A stretch of DNA of 33,407 bases from Bacteroidota bacterium (GTDB lineage: Bacteria > Bacteroidota > Bacteroidia > Cytophagales > Thermoflexibacteraceae), in assembly GCA_004292785.1 (NCBI GenBank), contig RDXG01000207.1, positions 1 through 33,407 of the forward strand, in the 5' to 3' direction. Position numbers and translations under genes: made by a program. Below the pieces are notes generated by a model, which was given only the letters and a program-made list of their open reading frames with translations, did no database searches and had not been told where the DNA came from. Shown piece after piece: positions 1 through 9,472 of this stretch (positions are counted from its first letter, which is position 1; every line of letters starts with the position of its first letter).

Positions 1-1598
1 AATCCAAATTTCTTGAAAATCTTTGCTAATTTCTTTTCTAAATCCATCAAAAGTCCTTGCATTGATAAAACTCCGATTGGTTACAAACGCCACAATGCCA
101 TTTCCATTCAACCTATCCGTAGCCCAACGAACAAAGCGAACATACATATCGTAAAGATCGCCTTTGCGTTGTGCTGTACCTCTTTTAACGTAGGTTTCTT
201 TGACGCGCCGATCAATATCTGTATAAAAACGGTTGGCGTTTTGCAAATTATAATTTTCCTGATGCGCGTTGTAAGGCGGATTTCCAATAATCACACTAAT
301 TTTTTTTGCGTTTTGATCCTTGATGCGCCTAAAATTTTCCATCGAAATTTGACCAAAAAAATCATTTTGCTTGCCTTCATAAGCCAATGCCGCCGTATTA
401 TCAAGTGTGTCCACAAAACACAAATTCTTAAACTCTATATAATTTTCCATTTTTTGCTGATAAACGGCTTCTATGTTCAAATTTGCCACATAATAAGGCA
501 ATAAAGCCACTTCATTCGCATGGATTTCGTTTCTAGAATATGCTCGATGAGTTCGCAAATATACGTTCCCGTTCCTGTGCAGGGGTCTAAAATTTCTACA
601 TTTGGCTCGCCCAAAGTTCGTTCAAAATGTTTGTCTAACAAAAAATCTGTGCCTTCAATCATAAATTTTACGATCTCGATGGGCGTGTAAACAATGCCTA
701 AACGATCTGCGCCTTTTGGGTTGTATGCCTTATAAAAATTTTCGTAAACTACTTTCAAAAAACCTTGTTTATCGCTATGCGTAACCATTTCGGTTGCCCT
801 AGCCTTGATTTTGTTGTAATAAGGTCGGATCGAAGCTAAGAGATTTTGCTTGCTTTCGCCTTTAAAAAAAGTTCTTTCCAACTCATAAAGGGTTTGCGCA
901 ACGTTGTTATCTCTGTGATAATCGGCATTTCCAAAAACAGAAACAAAAATTTCTTCGGTCAAAATGTGCTGAATCAGCATTTCCCTCACTTCAATCGGAC
1001 TCAAATTTGGGTTAATGGATTGCTGACAAATCGTCAAAAAATTATTTCTTTGCCTCTGAAATTCTTGATTTTCAACAGAAGCCTGATCCAATAAGGTACG
1101 CAAAACCTGCAAAATATCGGGCAAATTTTCGCCAAATTTGGCTACGGCTGTGTTAAAATCTTTGACTTCGGGGCGTTCATAATTGATAAAACGCTTCAAT
1201 AAAGGCAAAATTTCCTCTTCTTTGTAAATAGAAGCCTCATAACGTTTTCCTTCCTGAAAAAGAACAGTTTTTTGGCTATCGTCAAAAAGTATGTTATTTT
1301 TTGGATAACCTTTATCAAATTTGGCTTGAATTTCTTTCTCAAAATCGTCTTTTTGGTCTTTGCTTTCCCAATATCCATGATCATATTGCAAACTATTTCT
1401 CAAAATTCCATCAGGTCTGATGTTCGTTCCGATGCTACTTCTGATAAAAATTTCGCGCACTACTGCCAGATTTTGTTCTTCCGCCATGCCGTTGATAAGG
1501 TTAAAAAAAGGCGTTTTTAGCGTTTCCTCGTTGGTATTGCCGCGCTGTTTGGCAATATGTACCTCTTTGTAATATTGATTTAAGAGAGCTTTAGACAT
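1..1598 (-). CDS. Type IIG/ISP-like restriction-modification protein: N-terminal PD-(D/E)XK-like nuclease plus N6-adenine methyltransferase; partial at left edge, frameshifted near 536
   Basis: ORF 477..1598 holds RPDGILRNSLQYDHGYWESKD (nuclease-like) and SAM motif I EILDPCTGTGTYICELI. After a -1 frame break the other minus frame reads HANEVALLPYYVANLNIEAVYQQKMENYIEF...VIIGNPPYNAHQENYNL to the window edge, including the NPPY motif. Confidence 0.8.
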
Positions 1599-1660
1599 AA
1601 AAAAAACAGATTATTTTTGCAAAAATAAGGAAAATTAGAATTTTCTTAGCATAAATGATG

Positions 1661-1699
1661 ATAAACGTTACAAGGTTTCCAAAACCTTATAACGTTTAT
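1661..1699. repeat. Long inverted repeat/hairpin between genes (18-bp stem with one mismatch, 3-nt loop)
   Basis: ataaacgttacaaggttt-cca-aaaccttataacgtttat. Confidence 0.75.
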
Positions 1700-1707
1700 T
1701 TGTTTTT

Positions 1708-3318
1708 TTAATGTGCCGCAACTGTTTTTTGCCTATCTTTCCCGCCCAAATAAGGACATTCTAGCAATTTTTTCATGTTCTCAAAAGGAACAATCGCCTT
1801 TTCATATTGGTAAGTTTTGAACAAAGGTTCAGTTTGCCCATGCCCGCCGTTTCCAACACTTACGTCATTCATGGTCATTTGCGAAGGGTGTTCGTAGCCG
1901 CAAGCGTGAGCAATTTCTAAAATTTCTTTGCGCAAAGTTTTGGAATAATTGTAAAAACGCACCGCTTTGTTGGCAGGATCAAGCCCCGACTCTAACCATT
2001 TGTTTTGCGTAGCAACTCCCGCAGGACAGCGGTTGGTGTGGCAAACTTGCGCCTGAATACAACCAATAGACATCATGGCTTCTCGTGCCACATTGATCAA
2101 ATCTGCGCCCATTGCAAAAGCCATCAAAGCCGTAGCAGGAAAACCAATTTTGGCAGAGGCAATAAAAGTAATGTCTTTGCACAAATCGCGTTTCAAAAAT
2201 ACTCTGTAAACATCTGTAAAAGCATAAACAAAAGGCAAAGCCACGTGATCGGCAAAAGCAGGCGGCGCAGCTCCTGTGCCTCCTTCTCCTCCGTCAATCG
2301 TAATAAAATCAGGTCCCTTTCCTGTGCTTTTCATCAAATCCGCCAACTCTTCCCACATTCCCATTTTGCCTACTGCCGATTTGATTCCTACGGGCAAACC
2401 TGTTCTTTCTGCAATCAATTCAATAAAATCGATCATGCTCGGAATGTCTTTAAAAGCAGTATGATAGGAAGGCGAAATTACATCTTTTCCCATCACCACT
2501 CCTCTAATTTCTGCAATTTCAGGCGTAATTTTTTTGGCAGGCAAAACGCCTCCCTTCCCTGGTTTTGCTCCTTGTGAAAGTTTGATTTCGATCATTTTCA
2601 CAAAAGGATTTTTTTCGATCAAAGCCGCCAATTTGTCGATATTAAAACTTCCATCTTCGCTTCGGCAAGCAAAATAGCCTGTACCAATCTGAAAACAAAC
2701 ATCTGCTCCGTAACTGTGATAAGGCGAAAGTCCGCCCTCGCCTGTGTTGTGAAAACAACCCGACATTTTCGCGCCTTTATTCAAAGCAGTCAAAGCATTT
2801 GCCGAAAGCGAACCATAACTCATGGCAGAAATATTGACGATAGAATACGGTCTGAACGGTTTTTTACGATTGTGTGGCAATCCGATCACTTTGGCGCAAG
2901 GTGCAAAATAAGGGTCAGAATGGTTTGGGTGGTCGTTTTTGACAGGAAAAGGAAACAAAGTTGGACTAATAAAAATGTGTCCAGGGTGAAACAAATCTTT
3001 GTCCGTTCCAAAACCCTGATAATTGTTTTCCGATTTGGAAGAAGCATAAACCCAAGCGCGTTGGCTACGATTAAAAGGCAATTCTTCGCGGTTGTTGGCA
3101 ACAATATATTGCCTTAATTCAGGACCGATGGCTTCGAGCATATACCTAAAATGCCCTACCACAGGAAAATTATTTTTGATGGTTTGCTTTTTTTGTCGCA
3201 AATCTCGGATCGCAACAATGATCACAAAGATCACAAAAAAGATAAAAAAGTAAAAAAACCAGTGTACGTCTGCTATTTTGTCCAAAAAAGCCTCGTAAAT
3301 ATCAATCAAGTGCTGCAT
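1708..3318 (-). CDS. FMN-binding glutamate synthase family protein with N-terminal transmembrane segment
   Basis: 536 aa; GltB2-type domain with MSYGSLSANALTALNKGAKMSGCFHNTGEGGLSPYH, ITIDGGEGGTGAAPPAF and CHTNRCPAGVATQ. Confidence 0.9.
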   Translation of the reverse strand: MQHLIDIYEAFLDKIADVHWFFYFFIFFVIFVIIVAIRDLRQKKQTIKNNFPVVGHFRYMLEAIGPELRQYIVANNREELPFNRSQRAWVYASSKSENNYQGFGTDKDLFHPGHIFISPTLFPFPVKNDHPNHSDPYFAPCAKVIGLPHNRKKPFRPYSIVNISAMSYGSLSANALTALNKGAKMSGCFHNTGEGGLSPYHSYGADVCFQIGTGYFACRSEDGSFNIDKLAALIEKNPFVKMIEIKLSQGAKPGKGGVLPAKKITPEIAEIRGVVMGKDVISPSYHTAFKDIPSMIDFIELIAERTGLPVGIKSAVGKMGMWEELADLMKSTGKGPDFITIDGGEGGTGAAPPAFADHVALPFVYAFTDVYRVFLKRDLCKDITFIASAKIGFPATALMAFAMGADLINVAREAMMSIGCIQAQVCHTNRCPAGVATQNKWLESGLDPANKAVRFYNYSKTLRKEILEIAHACGYEHPSQMTMNDVSVGNGGHGQTEPLFKTYQYEKAIVPFENMKKLLECPYLGGKDRQKTVAAH

Positions 3319-3384
3319 AAATTGGTTTAGGGTTTAGAATTTATTTGAAATATACAAAAATTGATCTAATTATTCCTATTTTTT

Positions 3385-3462
3385 TAGGACTTACGCAAAA
3401 TGTATCGCAAACAGGAATGTTTGCGGTACAGGCTTCAAAATTTAAGATTTGCGTAAGTCCTA
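3385..3462. mobile_element. MITE-like nested inverted repeat, non-coding
   Basis: Perfect 15-bp outer arms taggacttacgcaaa (3385-3399) / tttgcgtaagtccta (3448-3462). Inner stem tgtatcgcaaac (3401-3412) / gtttgcggtaca (3419-3430) with one mismatch. No ORF inside. Confidence 0.55.
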
Positions 3463-3580
3463 TTTTTTGCAACTATATTTAATAATTTTCAAACCCCAAA
3501 CCTCAATTATTGGCTATTTTACTTTTATACTATATTTTTTTGATGCAATGATTTGCTGGAAATTAATGCACCATTAGCTT

Positions 3581-4153
3581 TTACTTTCGCCAATATCTTG
3601 GAAGATTCATTGATTTGGCAAATGGCTGGCAAGGCTGATAATTTGCAATAAATTGCAACATTTTGTTGGTATCATCTTCAAAAACAATGTGATAATCCTC
3701 GTGTATTTTTTCTAGTTTTTTGAGGACAAAATCTGCTTTTTTTACTACATATTCGGCAAAATTCTCTGCTCTTTTGGCTTTTTGAGCAAGCATATTTGGG
3801 TGTTCGGCAAAAGCGTGGTTTACCAAACACAAAGTAAGTTCTATTTCGCCTAATTTGTCTTTTGTAATTTTTACATGGCGAGTAATGTTTCCGTTCATAT
3901 CGCGCATTTCCATCATTAACAAGCCTGGAGTATCGCTATAAGAATTGTTGTTTTCAGTACCCAAATATTTTTGGATATGTGCCAAAAGTTCACTTCTTTT
4001 GTTTTTCATATCTTCTTCTCCTTCAAGGAGTTGATGTTGTAATTGAGCTATTAGCATGAAATCTTTGGCAATGAGTCTTAACAAAAGTTTGTTTTTTTCT
4101 TTGTCAGGCATTTCCAAAATTGCCAATTTAAGATCGTCAGATATTTTAGCCAT
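3581..4153 (-). CDS. Hypothetical protein (190 aa, helical, Lys/Glu-rich)
   Basis: Complete ORF MAKISDDLKLAILEMPDKEKNKLLLRLIAKDF... with no recognised domain. Confidence 0.65.
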   Translation of the reverse strand: MAKISDDLKLAILEMPDKEKNKLLLRLIAKDFMLIAQLQHQLLEGEEDMKNKRSELLAHIQKYLGTENNNSYSDTPGLLMMEMRDMNGNITRHVKITKDKLGEIELTLCLVNHAFAEHPNMLAQKAKRAENFAEYVVKKADFVLKKLEKIHEDYHIVFEDDTNKMLQFIANYQPCQPFAKSMNLPRYWRK

Positions 4154-4194
4154 TTTTTTTTATTTAAAAATATTAAAATAAAATTAAAGCGTTT

Positions 4195-4288
4195 TAAGTA
4201 AGTAGTAAGACAGTTTAAAAGTACAATTTTATATAACAGACAAAAACAGACTAAAGTCTGTTGTACATTTATTTTGAGTTCTTACTTA
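4195..4288. repeat. TAAGTAA-bounded intergenic repeat element with central palindrome acagactaaagtctgt
   Basis: TAAGTAA 4195-4201, palindrome 4246-4261, TTACTTA 4282-4288. Its reverse complement aligns with 5672-5715. Confidence 0.5.
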
Positions 4289-4665
4289 TTAATCAAACTA
4301 AGAATGTATTTTTTTGCCCATTTCAACATTTTTACAATTTCATAAATGTCGTCTTGGGTGGCATCAAAATTTTTTGTTTTGGCGTATTCTTTGCCTTCCA
4401 AAACCAAAAAACACCACATACAACCAAAAGTATATAAACCAATCATGGGTTTCTGATCCTTATTTTTGGCTTGCGCAGCAATCATGCTTGCCAATAATTG
4501 CCCAATGGGTTCGTGTTGGTTGAATTGGAGTTTGTATTCATTCAGAAAAAAATAGGGCGTAATTGGGTACTGAACGCCACTTGCGACCAGTAATTCGACT
4601 CGCCCACGCAACATTCCTGTATTCCCAAATTTGTCTGTAACTTCTGCTTTCTGCCCAAGCATCAC
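4282..4665 (-). pseudogene. C-terminal fragment of a PD-(D/E)XK-like hypothetical protein, out of frame with its apparent N-terminus fused to prmA
   Basis: LRGRVELLVASGVQYPITPYFFLNEYKLQ...HEPIGQLLASMIAAQAKNKDQKPMIGLYTFGCMWCFLVLEGKEYAKTKNFDATQDDIYEIVKML resembles the C-terminal half of a family whose N-terminus looks like KPFEKWAFQEVEETFGISRVQKLPLLESWL in the preceding frame. Confidence 0.5.
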
Positions 4666-5659
4666 TAAAAATGCTTAATCTTTCTTGCAAAGGCACTATT
4701 TTTTCGCGATCTTTTTCTGTAATTTCTTCCGTATTATTGAGCCAAGATTCTAACAAAGGCAATTTTTGTACCCTCGAAATGCCAAATGTTTCTTCTACTT
4801 CTTGAAAAGCCCATTTTTCGAAAGGCTTAAATTTGAAACGCAAGGCGCACCAATCATTTTTTAATTTTTGCGATTCGAAAATTAGCCCGAATTTTTTGGC
4901 GTGATCTTGCAAAGTCAAACTGTCTTTTTCGTAGAAACCACTGATGAGCAAAATGCCGTTTGTTTTCAAAATTTTAGCGTATATTTCCATTTCGTCAAGC
5001 AAAACATTTAACTGAATATTAGCCAAAACCACATCATAAAAATCGGTTTGGTAAATAAAAAGTTCGACTGTTCCTTGTTCTATATAAAACTTCATTTGGT
5101 TTAAGGCTGCATTTTCTCTTGAATTTTCTATTGCCCACTCTTCAATGTCGCAAGCATTGACCAAATCCGCTTTCATTTTTTTGGCTAAAATTCCCAAAAT
5201 GCCTGTTCCACAACCCAAATCAACCACTCTTTTGTCTTTAATTTCTGTTTCTAGTTCAAATTCCAGCATCAATGCGGTAGTTTGGTGGTGTCCTGTGCCA
5301 AAAGACATTTTTGGATTGATCAAAATTCGATGCTCAAAATTGCCTTCGATTTTGTGAAAATCGGCATGAATAAAAATTTTGTTTTGAACGATGATCGGAT
5401 CGTAATTTCGTTCCCAAAGCTCATTCCAATTTTGTTTTTCAACAATTTTTTTGTCAAAACCAATATTTTCCACCGATTCGTAACGGCTAAAAATTTCTTG
5501 GACTTCGGTTTCAGAATAAATATCGGACTCGATGGAAGTTTCAAAAGATTGATCATCAATATCCAAAAAAATATCGAAACCAATTTGGGACAATTCGGCT
5601 TTCAAAATTTCTGAAAACTCGCTTTCTGCCTTGACTGTAAGCACTGTAAAATGACTCAT
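4538..5659 (-). CDS. prmA: Ribosomal protein L11 methyltransferase (PrmA), with a non-PrmA C-terminal extension after about residue 275
   Basis: MSHFTVLTVKAESEFSEIL...NPKMSFGTGHHQTTALML...VVDLGCGTGILGILAKKM...DVVLANIQLNVLL...NDWCALRF. ATG chosen at 5659; the listed ORF extends upstream without homology. Confidence 0.85.
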   Translation of the reverse strand: MSHFTVLTVKAESEFSEILKAELSQIGFDIFLDIDDQSFETSIESDIYSETEVQEIFSRYESVENIGFDKKIVEKQNWNELWERNYDPIIVQNKIFIHADFHKIEGNFEHRILINPKMSFGTGHHQTTALMLEFELETEIKDKRVVDLGCGTGILGILAKKMKADLVNACDIEEWAIENSRENAALNQMKFYIEQGTVELFIYQTDFYDVVLANIQLNVLLDEMEIYAKILKTNGILLISGFYEKDSLTLQDHAKKFGLIFESQKLKNDWCALRFKFKPFEKWAFQEVEETFGISRVQKLPLLESWLNNTEEITEKDREKIVPLQERLSIFSDAWAESRSYRQIWEYRNVAWASRITGRKWRSVPNYALFFSE

Positions 5660-5673
5660 TTTTAGATTTTTAA

Positions 5674-5756
5674 TAAGTAAACAGAAAAATAAATGTAACA
5701 CAGACTTTAGTCTGTGGATAAATAAAAATATTGAAAAAATAATTGGTTTTAAGTAA
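5674..5756. repeat. Related TAAGTAA repeat with central palindrome acagactttagtctgt
   Basis: TAAGTAA 5674-5680, palindrome 5700-5715. aataagtaaacagaaaaataaatgtaacacagactttagtctgt aligns with the reverse complement of 4246-4290. Confidence 0.45.
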
Positions 5757-5809
5757 TGGAACATATTTATCCGACACCTCAAAGGTGTCGGATAATTACA
5801 TTTTACTTA
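5750..5809. repeat. TAAGTAA...TTACTTA element with hairpin ttatccgacacct-caa-aggtgtcggataa
   Basis: Termini TAAGTAA 5750-5756 and TTACTTA 5803-5809; 13-bp perfect stem at 5767-5795. Confidence 0.6.
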
Positions 5810-5838
5810 GAAAACAAAATTAAGCATTTTTTTTGTTT

Positions 5839-7959
5839 TTACAACTGAATCCGCAAACCAGGACCCAACACAAAAAACCATTTTTCCTCTTTGATCATAT
5901 ACCCAAAACCTGCGTACAAAGGCAGGCTCAATTTTACGTCTTTTCGGGTTGGGAAAACTGAACCCAAAACCACCACCGCCAAATCTCGGTTAGTGCTGTT
6001 GTCATTTAGGTTAAAAACATTGAAAGCAAGCGTTCCAACCCCGATTCTGTAAGGTTGCAAACGTTCTATTTTATCGTTTTTATAAAACTTAAATTGTGCC
6101 AAAACCGACATACTCACGCCGTTAAAACTTCCGTAACCTTGTTCGCCTAACTTCTTGACTATCAGCCCGCCAGGAAAAGAAAGATCGATATCAAAAGAAT
6201 ATTTGCGTTTCAAAATAATTTCTATTTTTTTGCTGAATGTTTTTTGGTTTGGATAAGCACTTTCTTTGTGTTTAAACGTAATTTCGATGCGTGACCATTC
6301 GTCTAAATCATGAGTTTTTCGAGCCAAATAAGTATTTAAACTAATCATATTTTGCTGACAATCTGTTCTAACATACAATTTTCCACGCAAAGAATTTTCT
6401 GATGGACAAACGACCACATTTTCAATTGTGTTAATTTCTACGAGTTGGTTTGCCTTGTTCATAATTTTTACATCAATCGTTAAATGTTGTTTTCCTACAA
6501 AATTTTCGGCAGAATCTAGCTTTTCGGGCAAAAAACTAATCGTAATATCGCGGATAGTTTTGGAATATAGCAAAGGTTGCGTAAAATCTTTCAAAGGCAT
6601 TTTTTCATCACCCAAATCAATTTGAATAAAATCCAATTCGCTTGCTTTTTGGTATTCGCTAATGTTTAAAGCATAAGAAGTGGCGTTTTCGTGGTTGTAA
6701 AGCGTGATTTTGCGGCTTGCGATTTGGCTTGGAACTTTGAGATCATAAATCACCACATTGTCAGTTTTTATGGTTGAATCGGTTTTGAGGTCGAGTTGGC
6801 TTTCAAACTGAAAATTACTTCTACTCAATCCTTGCCCTTCAATTTTTAGCGAAATATTTTCGTTTGGGAAAACGGTCAAGTTAGTAGTCCATTCCGATTT
6901 TTCTCTTAAAATACTGATTTTTTCGATGTTTGTTTTGTGAACAATATCAAAATTAGTAATAAATTTGGCTTGATCTCCGTCTTTGATATACAAATATCCG
7001 TCTATTTTTCGGTGGTAAGTATAAAAACGCAACCAGCACAAAATGCGGTTATTGGTGAGTCGGCTTCGAGTAAAAATTTCGCCAAGCAAGGCACCTCCTG
7101 CCGATTCTTGCTTTTCAATTCTGTAGGTTTTTTCTAATTTCAGTCCTCTGGTATCATCTAACTGTATTTCAATTCCTTGATTTGCTTTGTCGTCCAAAAT
7201 GACTTCATTGGGTTCGACATTCAAAAATGCCAAACGGCTCGATTTAACCTTAAAAGTATGTTTGAGTTCCGTAAAATCGTAAATTGGACGTTTTCTTTCG
7301 TCTAAAAAAGGCTTAAAAATGCTTATTTTTAGGTTTAAATCTATATTTCCTGTTACGTTTGGAATGACGTGCAATTTGAGTTTTCCGTTGTTTTTTGTAA
7401 TTTTATAGTCCATTTTTTCGCTAGTAACCCACATTTCTTGCGTTCTGATGTTGTTTGACAAATTCGAAATCAAATCAAAAGTTTTTTCTTCTCCAATAAA
7501 TAATTCTTCTGGCGGTGTCTGAAAACCTATTTCGGTTTTAGCATAAGGAAAAAGTGGAATTTCGCGCAAAAACTCGTATTCAGAAGTTTTGATCTTAAAA
7601 ATAAAAGTCAAAAATTGGCTTTTGGTCAAATTTTTAAACTTGATTCGAGTTTTAAAATATTCTTCTTCCAAAAAAATCAAAGAATCCAAAATTTCGTAGT
7701 CCGCAGAAGGTTGTAAACTTATTTTTTGGATATTAGAAAATCTGGTAAAAATTCGTATTTCTACTATTTCTTCTTCTTTTTGGTAAGAAAAAGCCAAAAA
7801 TCTGTTATTTTGATAACGAATTTGGTCTTTTTTCCAAGAAAAAACGCTAGTATCAATTTTCAATTCTAAATCTTTTAACCAATCTTCTGCTCTTTGTGCA
7901 AAAATATTTTGCGCAAAAATTATCGTTAAAACTGCCAATAAAAATATTTTTTTGAACAT
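5839..7959 (-). CDS. Secreted or envelope hypothetical protein (706 aa) with signal peptide and beta-rich C-terminus
   Basis: N-terminal MFKKIFLLAVLTIIFAQNIFAQ signal peptide. Ends RKDVKLSLPLYAGFGYMIKEEKWFFVLGPGLRIQL, like an outer-membrane strand. Confidence 0.7.
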   Translation of the reverse strand: MFKKIFLLAVLTIIFAQNIFAQRAEDWLKDLELKIDTSVFSWKKDQIRYQNNRFLAFSYQKEEEIVEIRIFTRFSNIQKISLQPSADYEILDSLIFLEEEYFKTRIKFKNLTKSQFLTFIFKIKTSEYEFLREIPLFPYAKTEIGFQTPPEELFIGEEKTFDLISNLSNNIRTQEMWVTSEKMDYKITKNNGKLKLHVIPNVTGNIDLNLKISIFKPFLDERKRPIYDFTELKHTFKVKSSRLAFLNVEPNEVILDDKANQGIEIQLDDTRGLKLEKTYRIEKQESAGGALLGEIFTRSRLTNNRILCWLRFYTYHRKIDGYLYIKDGDQAKFITNFDIVHKTNIEKISILREKSEWTTNLTVFPNENISLKIEGQGLSRSNFQFESQLDLKTDSTIKTDNVVIYDLKVPSQIASRKITLYNHENATSYALNISEYQKASELDFIQIDLGDEKMPLKDFTQPLLYSKTIRDITISFLPEKLDSAENFVGKQHLTIDVKIMNKANQLVEINTIENVVVCPSENSLRGKLYVRTDCQQNMISLNTYLARKTHDLDEWSRIEITFKHKESAYPNQKTFSKKIEIILKRKYSFDIDLSFPGGLIVKKLGEQGYGSFNGVSMSVLAQFKFYKNDKIERLQPYRIGVGTLAFNVFNLNDNSTNRDLAVVVLGSVFPTRKDVKLSLPLYAGFGYMIKEEKWFFVLGPGLRIQL

Positions 7960-8055
7960 ATTTTTTTAAATTATAAAAAAAAAACACAAATTGCAAAATA
8001 CTTCAAAATCAAAATCAGAATTATTCAAATAATCCTTACAAATATATAAAAAACA

Positions 8056-9462
8056 ATGAAGACTTTTTGCAAATCAAAAGCCAGTTTGTTATTATTTTTT
8101 TGCTTGTTTGCCACTACTTTTGCCTTTGCGCAAGGATCAATTCCTGAACTCAAAACGCGCTTAAACAAAGAAAATGATCGGGCAAATAAAGTAGATATTG
8201 CCTTCAAAATAGCCAATTCTTATACCGAACAGGAAAATTTGGAAGAGGCTAGACGCTATTATGGAATTGTTAGTGAACAAGGAAAAGTTACCATTTCTGC
8301 TTTGCAAAAATCCTTGCCATCCAGTCTTAATTCTAGAGATAAGAACAAAATCAAAGAAAAAATTTTTTTGGTGAATAACCGAGTCAGGCAAGCAGATCAA
8401 CTTTTGGTTTCATTAAGAAATATTGCTGGAAATTCTAAGAAAAATGGTGGTAATAAAAATAGTTCGGTTAGCTGGTCGGCTTTTAAAGCACTTAGAAAAA
8501 AATTGGACGAACAAAAAGATTTGATCGAAAACCAACAAGAAGACCTTGCCATTATGGATTCTACGATCAACTATCAAGATTTGGTCATGGAAAGGCAAAA
8601 AAGCGAATTGCAACAACAAGAAATTGAATTGCTACGAAAAGAGCGCGAAAAAGACAAACAAGAGCGCGAATTGGAACACGCCAACGATTTGCTTCGCCAA
8701 AACGATTTAGAACAACAACGCTATTTGATTGGCTTGGTAGCAATGGCTGCTTTGTTAGGTTTGGCAGTTTTTGCTTTTGTAAGAATTAGAAATGCAAAAA
8801 AAGAAATTGAACTCGAAAAAGGTAAATCCGATGCTTTATTGCTCAATATTTTACCAAAATCTACTGCCGAAGAACTCAAAAAAAATGGACGTGCCAAACC
8901 AAAATCTTACGAAATGGTAACAGTTCTTTTTACCGATTTCAAGGGTTTTACGCAAGTAGCAGCCAAATTGACTCCTGAAGAAGTAGTCAAAGAATTAGAC
9001 AAATGTTTTGGCGGATTTGATGAAATTATTAGCCGACACGGACTCGAAAAAATAAAAACTATTGGCGACTCTTATATGTGTGCAGGCGGAATCCCGATGG
9101 AAAACCAAACCAACCCATTCGATGCGATCAATGCAGCCTTAGAAATGGCTGAATTTATTGAAAAATGGAAAGCCGAACAAATTGCCAAAAACGAACCTTT
9201 TTTTGACATCAGAATTGGTTTGCACACAGGAAAAATTGTGGCGGGAGTGGTTGGAAGCAAAAAATTTGCTTATGACATTTGGGGAGATGCCGTAAATTTG
9301 GCAAGCCGAATGGAATCTAGCGGAGAACCAGGGAAAGTAAATATTTCGGGCGAAACCTACGAAATAGTCAAAGAAAAATATGTTTGCACCCCTCGCGGAA
9401 AAGTTTATGCCAAAAACAAAGGTGACGTAGAAATGTATTTTGTAGAAAGTAAAAAATTATAA
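8056..9462 (+). CDS. Class III adenylate cyclase with signal peptide, TPR-like and coiled-coil sensor region and one transmembrane helix
   Basis: Signal peptide ...LFATTFAFAQ; TM YLIGLVAMAALLGLAVFAFVRI; catalytic VTVLFTDFKGFTQ, LEKIKTIGDSYMCAGG, IRIGLHTGKIVAGVVG, YDIWGDAVNLASRM. Confidence 0.92.
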   Translation: MKTFCKSKASLLLFFCLFATTFAFAQGSIPELKTRLNKENDRANKVDIAFKIANSYTEQENLEEARRYYGIVSEQGKVTISALQKSLPSSLNSRDKNKIKEKIFLVNNRVRQADQLLVSLRNIAGNSKKNGGNKNSSVSWSAFKALRKKLDEQKDLIENQQEDLAIMDSTINYQDLVMERQKSELQQQEIELLRKEREKDKQERELEHANDLLRQNDLEQQRYLIGLVAMAALLGLAVFAFVRIRNAKKEIELEKGKSDALLLNILPKSTAEELKKNGRAKPKSYEMVTVLFTDFKGFTQVAAKLTPEEVVKELDKCFGGFDEIISRHGLEKIKTIGDSYMCAGGIPMENQTNPFDAINAALEMAEFIEKWKAEQIAKNEPFFDIRIGLHTGKIVAGVVGSKKFAYDIWGDAVNLASRMESSGEPGKVNISGETYEIVKEKYVCTPRGKVYAKNKGDVEMYFVESKKL

Positions 9463-9472
9463 ATCATTGAAA

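Noticed and set aside
13-504. 163-aa plus-strand ORF
   Set aside because: Antisense to the methyltransferase frame carrying NPPY; composition is low-quality and unlike a real protein.
2005-2577. 190-aa plus-strand ORF and others opposite the glutamate synthase gene
   Set aside because: Shadow ORFs of a clearly coding minus-strand gene.
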